Shown here piece after piece: positions 24,791 through 33,014 of a DNA stretch of 64,000 nucleotides. Numbering within the stretch: position 1 is the stretch's first letter; the number at the start of each line of letters is the position of its first letter. The notes under the pieces were generated by a model, which worked only from the letters and a program-made list of their open reading frames with translations, was not told the origin of the DNA and searched no databases. The DNA is from DMER64 sp964554535 (lineage in GTDB: Bacteria > Bacteroidota > Bacteroidia > Bacteroidales > UBA932), in the NCBI GenBank assembly GCA_964554535.1, contig CAZKPB010000010.1:1-64000 (forward strand), in the 5' to 3' direction. The position numbers and the translations under genes were made by a program.

Positions 24791-26773
24791 TTATTCTTTA
24801 ATAAATGCAAATGAGGTCCTTGCAGGCAGGTACAACAGCAATCGATTGGTGCCGTTTTGAGAAACTGTAAAGTGCTCAATTCCAACTTTATTTCTCTCAA
24901 ATCCACCATATTGTAAATTATCGCTATCCAGAACGCAGCTATATTTTCCCGGTTCTACTTCCAATCCGTAACCTGTATACGACTTTGAGGGACTGAAATT
25001 AAAGACAAAAAGCACTCCGGCACGCAAAAATGCAAGCACTTGGGAACCTATGTCCTGCACCACAATCTGCGGACGTTGCGTAAAAATTTTGTATTTCACG
25101 GCCAGATGAATCATATCTCTGTCAAAGGATTCCAAACCATGATAGCGTAACAATTCGTTATCGGCCAGCGACCATTGCCTGCGCGCGTAAAAACAACTCC
25201 AGTTATTGCCCTGCCGGGGGAAGTCAATCCACTCGGGATGACCGAATTCGTTGCCCATAAAATTGAGATAGCCGTCCCCCGCGGTAGTCAGGGATAGAAA
25301 GCGGATCATCTTGTGCAGCGCCACCCCGCGGTCTACCCTCAGAGAGTGGCTCGCCAGGTCCATGGATGTATACATTTCCTTATCTATGAGACGGAAGATA
25401 AGCGTTTTGTCCCCTACCATAGCCTGGTCGTGACATTCGGCATAGGAAATAGTATGTTCGTCCGAGCGTTTGTTGGTCAACTGATAGAACAGGTCCCCCA
25501 CGTGCCAGTCTTCATCTTTCACCTCTTTGGTATACTTTATCCACTGGTCCGCCACGCCCATGCTCATTCGAAAATCAAAGCCCATTCCGCCCTTTTCCAA
25601 CGGATAGGCCAGCGAGGGCATACCGCTCACATCCTCGGCAATGGTGATGGCCTTGGGGTTGCACTGATGCACCAGAGAGTTCGCCAGGGCAAGGTAAGTA
25701 ATGGCGTCCTCGTCCTGGTTTCCGTCAAAATACATGCTGTAATCCGTGAAATTGCGCCCTATGCCGTGGTCGTAATACATCATGGAAGTGACCCCGTCAA
25801 AACGGAATCCGTCAAAACGGAATTCCTCAAGCCAGTACTTGCAGTTGGATAGCAGAAAACACAGCACCGCATCCTTTCCGTAGTCAAAACAGCGGGAAGA
25901 CCAGACAGGATGTTCCCCGCGCGGTCCCCGATGAAAATACTGGTACGTGGTACCGTCAAACTGTCCCAGCCCTTCCAGCGTGTTCTTCACCGAATGCGAA
26001 TGAATCAGATCCAGTATGACCGCTATGCCCAGTGCGTGAGCCGCATCTATCAGTTTCTTCAACTCCTCGGGAGTTCCAAAACGCGAGCTGACGGCAAAGA
26101 AGTTGGCCACCTGATAACCAAAAGACCCGTAATACGGATGTTCCTGTACAGCCATCAGTTGTATGGTGTTGTAACCCAGCCGGGCAATGCGCGGCAACAC
26201 GGTCAGCCTGAAACTGTCAAAAGAGGCAATGGCGGCCTGCTCACTGCTCATACCCACGTGCACCTCATATATAAGCGGGTAGGTTACCCTTTCCGGAGCG
26301 CGATAACGCCAGCGGTAAGGTTTGTCGGGATTCCAGACCTGGGCACTGAACACCTTGCTGACCTGATCCTGCACGCAACGTCGCACGTAGGCCGGAATAC
26401 GCTCGCCGCAACCGCCGTCCCACTCCACCAGCCATTTGTACAACTGCCGGTGCTGCAACGCCTCGGCAGGCAGTTTCAACTCCCAGTCTCCGTTTCCCAA
26501 AGAGGCAAAGGCGTACCTTGCGTCTTTTTTCCAGTCATTACATTCTCCTATCAGGTACATGGCCCGGGCGTTGGGCGCCCACTCTCTGGCCACCCAACCT
26601 TCCGCCGTACGGTGCAGTCCGTAGTACAGATGGTTGTTGACGGCCCTGTACAGGTTCTTGTGCGCCCCCTGCAGCTGCAGGCTCTTGGCCTCACGCTGTC
26701 GGTAGCGCCGCCACAATACCGGGTTGTAGGGTTCCAGGTAAGGATCGTGTTTGCAGATTTCAAGCGTTTCCAT
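24791..26773 (-). CDS. glgB: 1,4-alpha-glucan branching enzyme (eukaryote-like GH13)
   Basis: 660 residues. It makes alpha-1,6 branches in glycogen. An N-terminal CBM48-like domain (about 40-150) is followed by the GH13 barrel with the nucleophile Asp in RFDGFRFDGVTS (about 320) and the acid Glu in ITIAEDVSGMP (about 380). Size and motif spacing resemble the eukaryotic-type branching enzymes common in Bacteroidetes. Its start overlaps xseB by 14 bases, tying the glycogen genes to exonuclease VII expression. Confidence 0.95.
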   Translation of the reverse strand: METLEICKHDPYLEPYNPVLWRRYRQREAKSLQLQGAHKNLYRAVNNHLYYGLHRTAEGWVAREWAPNARAMYLIGECNDWKKDARYAFASLGNGDWELKLPAEALQHRQLYKWLVEWDGGCGERIPAYVRRCVQDQVSKVFSAQVWNPDKPYRWRYRAPERVTYPLIYEVHVGMSSEQAAIASFDSFRLTVLPRIARLGYNTIQLMAVQEHPYYGSFGYQVANFFAVSSRFGTPEELKKLIDAAHALGIAVILDLIHSHSVKNTLEGLGQFDGTTYQYFHRGPRGEHPVWSSRCFDYGKDAVLCFLLSNCKYWLEEFRFDGFRFDGVTSMMYYDHGIGRNFTDYSMYFDGNQDEDAITYLALANSLVHQCNPKAITIAEDVSGMPSLAYPLEKGGMGFDFRMSMGVADQWIKYTKEVKDEDWHVGDLFYQLTNKRSDEHTISYAECHDQAMVGDKTLIFRLIDKEMYTSMDLASHSLRVDRGVALHKMIRFLSLTTAGDGYLNFMGNEFGHPEWIDFPRQGNNWSCFYARRQWSLADNELLRYHGLESFDRDMIHLAVKYKIFTQRPQIVVQDIGSQVLAFLRAGVLFVFNFSPSKSYTGYGLEVEPGKYSCVLDSDNLQYGGFERNKVGIEHFTVSQNGTNRLLLYLPARTSFAFIKE

Positions 26774-26969
26774 TGTCAGAAAGTATTTGATCCGTTTCTT
26801 CCTGCAACGTGCGCAGGTATTCCCTGCAATAGGCCACCAGGGCGGCGGCCCGTTTTATTTTGCCTGCCAGCTGCCCAGGGTCCGCACCGGGCCGTTCCAA
26901 TTCATTGGCCAGCGCTTCCAGTTCTTCCCTTGCCTTTTGGTAGGATTCAATATCTTTTTCTTTTTTCAT
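26760..26969 (-). CDS. xseB: Exodeoxyribonuclease VII small subunit
   Basis: 69 residues. An all-helical protein with the family pattern SYQKAREELEALANELE (about 9-25). It assembles with XseA to degrade single-stranded DNA. The start overlaps xseA by four bases (ATGA) and its end overlaps glgB by 14 bases. Confidence 0.88.
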   Translation of the reverse strand: MKKEKDIESYQKAREELEALANELERPGADPGQLAGKIKRAAALVAYCREYLRTLQEETDQILSDNGNA

Positions 26970-28126
26970 TCTTTTATGTTGTTGACGGTAGCCTCAAAGC
27001 TGCCTTTGTGTACAATAATCCGGACGCTCTCTCCCATTTGGAGTTGCTTCGCCTCACGCACCGTCCGGCCACGGGAAAGCACCAGAGCATAGCCCCTTTC
27101 CAGCAAGGTCAGCGGATTACCCTGTTGTATACGGTTCTCCGTCAAATCCAGCCAATGCACGTGCTGTTCTATAAGCCGTCCGGCCGCGTGGCGCAAATCT
27201 GTCTGCAACCGCTGCAATTCCTGTTCCTGCACCAGAAAATACCGCCGGGCCGCATTTTCAATACGCCGAGCCGCCCGGTCCACCGCCTGATCCTGGGCCG
27301 CCACGCAATCAATCAGCAAATCGGCTGCCGCGGTGGGGGTCTTGACGGCACTATGCGCCACGCGGTCGGCAATGTGGCTGTCACGCTGATGCCCCACCCC
27401 GGTAATCACAGGCAAGGGACACTGCGCCAGATGCGACGCCAGCAGGTAGTCGTCGTAACAATGCAGGTCCGTGACCGCCCCGCCTCCGCGTAACAGCACC
27501 ACCACGTCAAAAGCGTCAAACGGAATCCTGCCCAGTGCCTGAACCATGCTCTGCACCGCGCCATCCCCCTGCATCACCGCCTCAAAAAGGCAGGTCTTAA
27601 AGGCATAGGCCGAGTTTCCCAACTGGTTCATAAAGTCCTGGTAACCCGCCGCCTGTGCCCCGGAAATCACCGCCACCCGGCGGGGAAGCAGAGGAAAAGG
27701 AAGGTCCCGGTTCATGTCAATGATGCCTTCCTTCTGCAGACGTTCCAGGGTTTTGCGACGTTCCATCTCAATTTCTCCCACCGTATAGGTGGGGTCTATA
27801 TCGGTCACATTGAGGCTCAATCCGTACAGGGGATGCACCCGCGGGGTGACTTCCAGCAAGACGTTGAGCCCGCTCTGCAGACGCATTCCCGTTTCGGTCT
27901 CAAAATAGGGCCGCAGGTAGGCAAACACGTGGGCCCACACCGTGGCCTGGGCCTTGGCTATTAAATGGCGGTCCTGGGGGTCTTTCTGCACCAGCTCCAT
28001 ATAGCAGTGTCCGTTGTTCACGCTCAGGCCGTTCACCTCGGCACGTACCCAGCACGTTCCGGAGAAGGCCGTCTGCACGGCCTCGGAAATCCGCTTTTGT
28101 AGTTCTATCAATTCCAAGTACTGCAT
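26966..28126 (-). CDS. xseA: Exodeoxyribonuclease VII large subunit
   Basis: 386 residues. The N-terminal OB-fold (about 15-100) and the nuclease domain, with RVAVISGAQAAGYQDF (about 135-150), VVLLRGGGA (about 210) and TGVGHQRDSHIAD (about 243-255), are all present. It degrades single-stranded DNA from both ends. It is somewhat shorter than the E. coli protein, with a reduced C-terminal helical region. It is the first gene of the long minus-strand run, divergent from yihA across only 36 bases. Confidence 0.95.
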   Translation of the reverse strand: MQYLELIELQKRISEAVQTAFSGTCWVRAEVNGLSVNNGHCYMELVQKDPQDRHLIAKAQATVWAHVFAYLRPYFETETGMRLQSGLNVLLEVTPRVHPLYGLSLNVTDIDPTYTVGEIEMERRKTLERLQKEGIIDMNRDLPFPLLPRRVAVISGAQAAGYQDFMNQLGNSAYAFKTCLFEAVMQGDGAVQSMVQALGRIPFDAFDVVVLLRGGGAVTDLHCYDDYLLASHLAQCPLPVITGVGHQRDSHIADRVAHSAVKTPTAAADLLIDCVAAQDQAVDRAARRIENAARRYFLVQEQELQRLQTDLRHAAGRLIEQHVHWLDLTENRIQQGNPLTLLERGYALVLSRGRTVREAKQLQMGESVRIIVHKGSFEATVNNIKE

Positions 28127-28162
28127 TTTGCGAAGTTACAAAATCTGCACTAAATTAGCACC

Positions 28163-28762
28163 ATGAAACTTCAACAGGCGGTCTTTGTAAGCAGCGCGCC
28201 CGGGGTGGACAAAATGCCCGTACACAACCTCCCGGAATTTGCTTTTATTGGACGCTCCAACGTGGGCAAATCTTCTTTAATCAATATGTTGTGCCAGAAT
28301 TTTAAACTGGCGCACACCTCGGCCACCCCCGGAAAGACCCAGCTGATAAACCATTTCTGCGTGGACAACCGATGGATGATTGTGGACCTGCCGGGCTATG
28401 GTTTTGCCAAAGTGCCCAAGACGGTCCGGGCGGGATTGGAAAAAATGATTACGGGATATATCTGCAAGGCTCCGCAACTGGTCCTGCTTTTTGTGTTGAT
28501 AGATTGCCGCCATCCCCTTCAAAAAATTGACCTGGATTTTTTGCTGAAATTAGGTCAATGGGGGATCCCGTTTTCCCTCATTTTCACTAAAACGGATAAA
28601 ATTTCCGCCACGGCCCTTTCTCTTCAGAAACAAGCTTTTACAGAAGCGTTGGCGGCGTATTGGGAAGAAGTCCCCCCCATTTTTGCCACCTCATCCCAGA
28701 CGGGGGCCGGAAGAGAAGAGGTGTTGGATTATGTGGGAAGTATTTTGGCCGCTACCGTCTGA
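28163..28762 (+). CDS. yihA: Ribosome biogenesis GTPase YihA/YsxC
   Basis: 199 residues. TRAFAC GTPase with G1 GRSNVGKSS (about 32-40), a threonine-containing G2 region (TSATPGKTQ), G3 DLPGYG (about 75) and G4 TKTD (about 140). It acts late in 50S subunit assembly. The small intergenic gap to xseA contains the near-palindrome CTAAATTAG, which could give weak -7 boxes on both strands. A separate promoter for prs lies in its 3' end. Confidence 0.95.
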   Translation: MKLQQAVFVSSAPGVDKMPVHNLPEFAFIGRSNVGKSSLINMLCQNFKLAHTSATPGKTQLINHFCVDNRWMIVDLPGYGFAKVPKTVRAGLEKMITGYICKAPQLVLLFVLIDCRHPLQKIDLDFLLKLGQWGIPFSLIFTKTDKISATALSLQKQAFTEALAAYWEEVPPIFATSSQTGAGREEVLDYVGSILAATV

Positions 28763-28775
28763 TTTTATATCTTTG
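28744..28775 (+). promoter_or_regulatory. Promoter of prs
   Basis: TTTG (28744-28747), a 20-base spacer and TATCTTTG (28768-28775) match the Bacteroidetes promoter consensus very well. The prs ATG is at 28801. Confidence 0.65.
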
Positions 28776-28800
28776 CCGCGTCATCAAAATTCGGTGCATA

Positions 28801-29751
28801 ATGGATCACTTACATTTGTTTAAAGTTTTTTCCTGCCGCGGGTCTCGTTACCTGGCAGAACGCATTGCCGCTCATTTGGGTACTACACTGGGGGCTTCTT
28901 CCGTTACGGAATTCAGTGACGGGGAATTTCAACCCGCCTTTGACGAGAGCGTGCGCGGAGCCACTGTCTTTATTATCCAATCCACTTTTCCGCCGGTAGA
29001 CAACCTTTTTGAACTGCTCCTGATGATTGATGCGGCGCGCCGTGCCTCGGCCTACAAAGTGATTGCCGTTATGCCTTATTTCGGTTGGGCGCGCCAGGAC
29101 CGCAAGGACCGTCCCCGCGTATCCATCGGGGCCAAAATGGTGGCCAATCTGCTGCACGCCGTGGGCTGTGACCGCGTCATGACTATGGACCTGCACGCGG
29201 ACCAGATTCAGGGATTCTTTGATTTCCCGGTGGACCACGTATACTCCAGTTCGGTATTTGTACCCTATATCAAAAACCTCAATCTGCCAAACCTGTCGGT
29301 GGCCGCTCCGGATATGGGCGGTGCCAAACGCGCCAACGCCTATTCCCGCAAACTGGAATGCCCTCTTATCATTTGCCACAAATCTCGTGAAAAAGCCAAT
29401 GTGGTGGGCAGTATGACCGCCATCGGAGACGTGGAAGGCCGCAACATTGTCATCCTGGACGACATGATAGACACGGGCGGCACCATAGCCAAAGCCTCCA
29501 ACATGATGATGGACAAGGGGGCCTTGAGCGTACGCGCTGTAGCCACCCATCCCGTGCTCTCGGGTAACGCCTACAACACACTGTACCACTCGGCCCTGTC
29601 GGAAATCATTGTGACGGATACCATTCCCATCCAGAACGACCCTAACTTCAACACGGAAAAAATCAAAGTAATTTCAGTAGCCGGTGTGTTTGCCGATATC
29701 ATTGAAAAAGTATATCAGTACAAATCCATCAGCGACCAGTTTACCATTTGA
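28801..29751 (+). CDS. prs: Ribose-phosphate pyrophosphokinase
   Basis: 316 residues from the ATG at 28801. It makes PRPP from ribose 5-phosphate and ATP, the precursor for purines, pyrimidines, NAD, His and Trp. Visible motifs are YFGWARQDRKDRPRVSIGAK (ATP/flexible loop, about 95-114), DLHADQIQGFF (about 128-138) and the PRPP loop ILDDMIDTGGTI (about 218-229). An upstream in-frame extension would run through the promoter and yihA, so it is rejected. nadE follows after 12 bases, a sensible pairing because NAD synthesis uses PRPP. Confidence 0.96.
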   Translation: MDHLHLFKVFSCRGSRYLAERIAAHLGTTLGASSVTEFSDGEFQPAFDESVRGATVFIIQSTFPPVDNLFELLLMIDAARRASAYKVIAVMPYFGWARQDRKDRPRVSIGAKMVANLLHAVGCDRVMTMDLHADQIQGFFDFPVDHVYSSSVFVPYIKNLNLPNLSVAAPDMGGAKRANAYSRKLECPLIICHKSREKANVVGSMTAIGDVEGRNIVILDDMIDTGGTIAKASNMMMDKGALSVRAVATHPVLSGNAYNTLYHSALSEIIVTDTIPIQNDPNFNTEKIKVISVAGVFADIIEKVYQYKSISDQFTI

Positions 29752-29763
29752 CGCACTTACAGC

Positions 29764-30600
29764 ATGACCACGGAAAAAATCTACCAGTGTCTGATTGACG
29801 GTCTGCGCCGTTTCTTCAGTGAGGCCGGCTGCCGCAAGGCGGTGATAGGCCTTTCCGGAGGCATTGACTCTGCGCTGGTGGCATGCCTGGCCATTGATGC
29901 CCTGGGAGTGGACAACGTGCACGCCCTGCTGATGCCCGGACCGTTTTCCACCGTACATTCCCTTACAGACGCCATCAAATTGTGCGAAATTCAATCCCTG
30001 TCGTATCATATTGTTCCCATTGACGGTATTTACAACAAGTTCCAGCGCGAGTTGGCCCCCGTTTTTGAACACGCCCCGCACGACGTTACTGAAGAAAACC
30101 TGCAGGCCCGCATCCGCAGCACACTGCTGATGGCATACGCCAACAAGAAAAACGCCCTGGTGCTGAACACCAGCAACAAGAGCGAGTTGGCAATGGGTTA
30201 CGGCACCCTGTACGGAGACCTGGCCGGTGCTCTTATGGTCATTGCCGATATTTACAAGACGGAAGTCTACGAACTTTCGTCCCTCATCAACACCCCGGCA
30301 GAGCGGATTCCTCTGCACACCATAGAAAAGGAACCCTCGGCCGAGTTGCACGCCAATCAGAAGGACAGAGATTCTCTGCCGCCCTATCCCATTCTGGATC
30401 CCATCCTGCGGGCCCTCATTGAAGAAGGCCGCACCCCCCGGGAACTGATTAAGGCGGGCAACCCTCCGGATTGCATTGAAAGTGCGTGCACAAAAATGAA
30501 CCGAAACAAATTCAAGGGATTACAATGCCCACCCCTGTTGCAGGTGACAGATAAACCACTGTTGCCCGAAAACAAGTGCATTGACTGCAGGGAATGTTAA
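29764..30600 (+). CDS. nadE: NH3-dependent NAD+ synthetase
   Basis: 278 residues. The PP-loop GLSGGIDSALVACLA (about 29-43) identifies an ATP pyrophosphatase that adenylates and amidates nicotinic acid adenine dinucleotide. NTSNKSELAMGYGTLYGD (about 138-155) is the deamido-NAD site. There is no glutaminase domain, so it uses free ammonia or a partner. Its stop overlaps the start of a 50-codon ORF. Confidence 0.94.
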   Translation: MTTEKIYQCLIDGLRRFFSEAGCRKAVIGLSGGIDSALVACLAIDALGVDNVHALLMPGPFSTVHSLTDAIKLCEIQSLSYHIVPIDGIYNKFQRELAPVFEHAPHDVTEENLQARIRSTLLMAYANKKNALVLNTSNKSELAMGYGTLYGDLAGALMVIADIYKTEVYELSSLINTPAERIPLHTIEKEPSAELHANQKDRDSLPPYPILDPILRALIEEGRTPRELIKAGNPPDCIESACTKMNRNKFKGLQCPPLLQVTDKPLLPENKCIDCREC

Positions 30601-30746
30601 CTTTTCTGCTGGTTCTGGGCATTCTGGCTTTTTGTTCGGCCGCATTGGCCTTTGCCTTTTGCAGGCCGTCCCGAAAAAAAGATTGTCGCCAATGTCCCGT
30701 TAACAAAAAATGTAATACTAACCGCATAATACAGACGTTCAAATGA
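30594..30746 (+). CDS. 50-residue Cys-rich membrane microprotein (unrecognised)
   Basis: The ATG at 30594 overlaps the nadE stop (ATGTTAA), and the TGA at 30744-30746 overlaps the der start (ATGA), so the ORF exactly fills the gap between the two genes. The product starts MLTFLLVLGILAFCSAALAF, a single membrane segment (about 2-23), followed by a basic stretch (RPSRKK) and the cysteine motif CRQCPVNKKC (C-x2-C-x5-C, residues 31-40). It resembles in plan the tiny Cys-rich membrane proteins found with FeoB, but I cannot assign it. Tight overlap on both sides argues that it is translated. Confidence 0.6.
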   Translation: MLTFLLVLGILAFCSAALAFAFCRPSRKKDCRQCPVNKKCNTNRIIQTFK

Positions 30747-32053
30747 GCATCGTTGCAATTGTAGGCAGGCCCAATGTGGGAAAATCCACCCTTTTTAACC
30801 GTTTGGTGGGAATGCGTCAGGCCATTGTGGACCAGATAGCGGGAGTGACCCGCGACCGTCACTACGGAAAGACCGACTGGTGCGGAAGAAAATTTTCAGT
30901 AATGGACACCGGAGGATATACCAATAATTCCGACGATGTGTTTGAAGAAGAAATCCGCAAGCAGGTAATTCTGGCCATTGAAGAGGCGGACGTGATACTG
31001 TTCATGGTGGACGTGGAAACCGGCATTACCGACTATGACCAAGATATGGCGCACCTGCTGCGCCGCTGCAACAAACCGGTGGTGGTGGCCGTCAACAAGG
31101 TGGACCACGGAGGCAAAATCTACGATGCCTACGAATTTAACGCCTTGGGATTGGGCGAACCCATGCTCATAGGGGCCGCCAACGGCACCGGAACCGGTGA
31201 CCTTATGGACGCCCTGGTTAAACTGCTGCCCAAAGAAGAACCCGGTCCCAAAGAAGAAAAACCCGCCCTGCCGCATATAGCCATTGTGGGACGCCCCAAC
31301 GCAGGCAAATCTTCACTTACCAACGCCCTTCTGGGCGAAGACCGCCACATAGTCACCCCCGTGGCCGGCACCACCCGCGATTCCATTGCCACCTACTACA
31401 ACAAATTCGGACACGAATTCATGTTGGTGGACACGGCCGGTCTGCGCAAAAAGAACAAAGCCAAGGAGGACCTGGAGTTTTATTCTTCCATGCGTGCCAT
31501 CCGCTCTATTGAATTTGCCGATGTCTGTGTCTTGATGCTGGATGCCTCAAAAGGCATTGAATCACAGGATATGAATATTTTCCAGTTGATTGTCCGCAAC
31601 AAAAAAGGCTGTGTGATTGTCATCAACAAATGGGACCTTGTGGAAAAAAGCAACAACACGCTCAAAGAATACGAACAGACCGTCCGCAAACGGTTGGCTC
31701 CTTTTAACGACCTTCCCGTCATTTTTACTTCTATTCCCAACAAACAACGCATTCTCAACGTGTTGGAAGCTGCCTCCAAAGTATATGAAAACCGGACGCG
31801 CCGTATAACCACTTCCGTACTCAACGATACCATGCTGCCGGAAATTGAAAACTTTCCGCCGCCGGCTACCAAGGGAAAATATGTCAAAATCAAATACGTG
31901 ACCCAGCTGCCCACCCCCTGTCCGTCGTTTGCCTTCTTCTGCAACCTGCCGCAATATGTACGCGATGACTACAAACGGTTCCTGGAAAACAAACTCCGTT
32001 CGCATTTTGATTTTTGCGGTACCCCCATACAGGTGTACATCCGCCAGAAATAA
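30743..32053 (+). CDS. der: Double GTPase Der (EngA)
   Basis: 436 residues. Two tandem G domains, with GRPNVGKST (about 7-15) and GRPNAGKSS (about 183-191), are followed by a C-terminal KH-like domain (about 350-436). It is needed for 50S ribosomal subunit assembly. Expression is probably coupled to the preceding microprotein through ATGA. Confidence 0.97.
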   Translation: MSIVAIVGRPNVGKSTLFNRLVGMRQAIVDQIAGVTRDRHYGKTDWCGRKFSVMDTGGYTNNSDDVFEEEIRKQVILAIEEADVILFMVDVETGITDYDQDMAHLLRRCNKPVVVAVNKVDHGGKIYDAYEFNALGLGEPMLIGAANGTGTGDLMDALVKLLPKEEPGPKEEKPALPHIAIVGRPNAGKSSLTNALLGEDRHIVTPVAGTTRDSIATYYNKFGHEFMLVDTAGLRKKNKAKEDLEFYSSMRAIRSIEFADVCVLMLDASKGIESQDMNIFQLIVRNKKGCVIVINKWDLVEKSNNTLKEYEQTVRKRLAPFNDLPVIFTSIPNKQRILNVLEAASKVYENRTRRITTSVLNDTMLPEIENFPPPATKGKYVKIKYVTQLPTPCPSFAFFCNLPQYVRDDYKRFLENKLRSHFDFCGTPIQVYIRQK

Positions 32054-32071
32054 ATTAATACTGCAAGACTT

Positions 32072-32488
32072 TTAATCCTTTTCTATCCGCATCTGCTGGA
32101 TAGTATGCTCTCCCCGCAGAGTCTTCACAAAGAGTGTGACCCTGAATTTTTCCCCGCCAGCCAGCAAGGTCCCGATGCAGTAACGCATGGGAAGGGCACC
32201 GCTTATATGGACCACCGAGAATACTTTGGGAGTATATTTGGCATAGAAATCCTTCATGGTCTGCTTGGCTTGATTTTTACTGCAGATACCGGCCGAGCCC
32301 AACACATCCACCTCAAGATCTTCCGCAAACCAGCTGGAAAACGCAGCGGCATCCCCACTTTTAAGGTCATCCCCAATGGAAGCAAAAAGCGCCTGTGAAT
32401 CAGCATCTTGAGCCACAACTTGTAACGTCGTCAAACAGAGCAGACAGGAAGTGGCAAAAAGAACCAAAAAAGATCTTGAGAATTTCAT
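32072..32488 (-). CDS. DUF4783 family exported protein
   Basis: 138 residues from the ATG at 32488, which gives a proper signal peptide ending near VVAQ (about 27). The mature part resembles the NTF2-like fold of DUF4783: a helix with SGDAAAFSSWFAEDLEVDV, then YAKYTPKVFSVVHIS. Such proteins are common in Bacteroidetes; the function is unknown, with a periplasmic location predicted. It is divergent from rlmH and convergent with der. Confidence 0.78.
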   Translation of the reverse strand: MKFSRSFLVLFATSCLLCLTTLQVVAQDADSQALFASIGDDLKSGDAAAFSSWFAEDLEVDVLGSAGICSKNQAKQTMKDFYAKYTPKVFSVVHISGALPMRYCIGTLLAGGEKFRVTLFVKTLRGEHTIQQMRIEKD

Positions 32489-32540
32489 AAGTAACATCAA
32501 ATAGCAAGGCAAGTTACACAATAATTCGTAATTTTGCTAG

Positions 32541-33014
32541 ATGAACTTGGAATTGCTGTTTATGGGCAAAACGCAGGAAAGTTACCTGCGGGAAGGCATA
32601 CGTACCTATCAGACGCGGCTTCCCCATTACGTCAACTTCAAGTGCACCGAACTTACAGACCTCAAAAACAGTGCCGTACTGTCCGAGGCACAGATAAAGG
32701 AAAAAGAAGGACAACAAATGCTTAAGTGTATTGCCTCCTCGGATTACCTCATTCTGTTTGATGAAAAGGGAACGCTGCAAACTACCGTACAAATGGCAGA
32801 AAGACTGGCGCAACATCAGGTGCGCGGTACCAAAAAACTGGTATTCGCCATTGGGGGACCCTACGGTTTTTCCGCGCAGGTATACCAACGAGCGCAGGAG
32901 ACCTGGTCGCTCTCTCAGCTGACCTTTTCTCATCAAATGGTACGTTTGTTGTGCATTGAGCAACTTTACCGTTGTTTTACCGTTATCAAGGGCGAACCTT
33001 ACCACCACGTATGA
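32541..33014 (+). CDS. rlmH: 23S rRNA (pseudouridine1915-N3)-methyltransferase RlmH
   Basis: 157 residues. A SPOUT methyltransferase that methylates pseudouridine 1915 in helix 69 of 23S rRNA. Motifs are FDEKG (about 74-78), FAIGGPYGFS (about 102-111) and the C-terminal LLCIEQLYRCFTVIKGEPYHH. A TAATTTTG box (32529-32536) lies only five bases before the ATG, so transcription from it would make a nearly leaderless mRNA. The stop overlaps the sensor kinase start (ATGA). Confidence 0.95.
   Translation: MNLELLFMGKTQESYLREGIRTYQTRLPHYVNFKCTELTDLKNSAVLSEAQIKEKEGQQMLKCIASSDYLILFDEKGTLQTTVQMAERLAQHQVRGTKKLVFAIGGPYGFSAQVYQRAQETWSLSQLTFSHQMVRLLCIEQLYRCFTVIKGEPYHHV

Noticed and set aside
28660..28800. 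In-frame N-terminal extension of prs
   Set aside because: It would run through yihA and the prs promoter, and Prs normally begins at the Met encoded at 28801.
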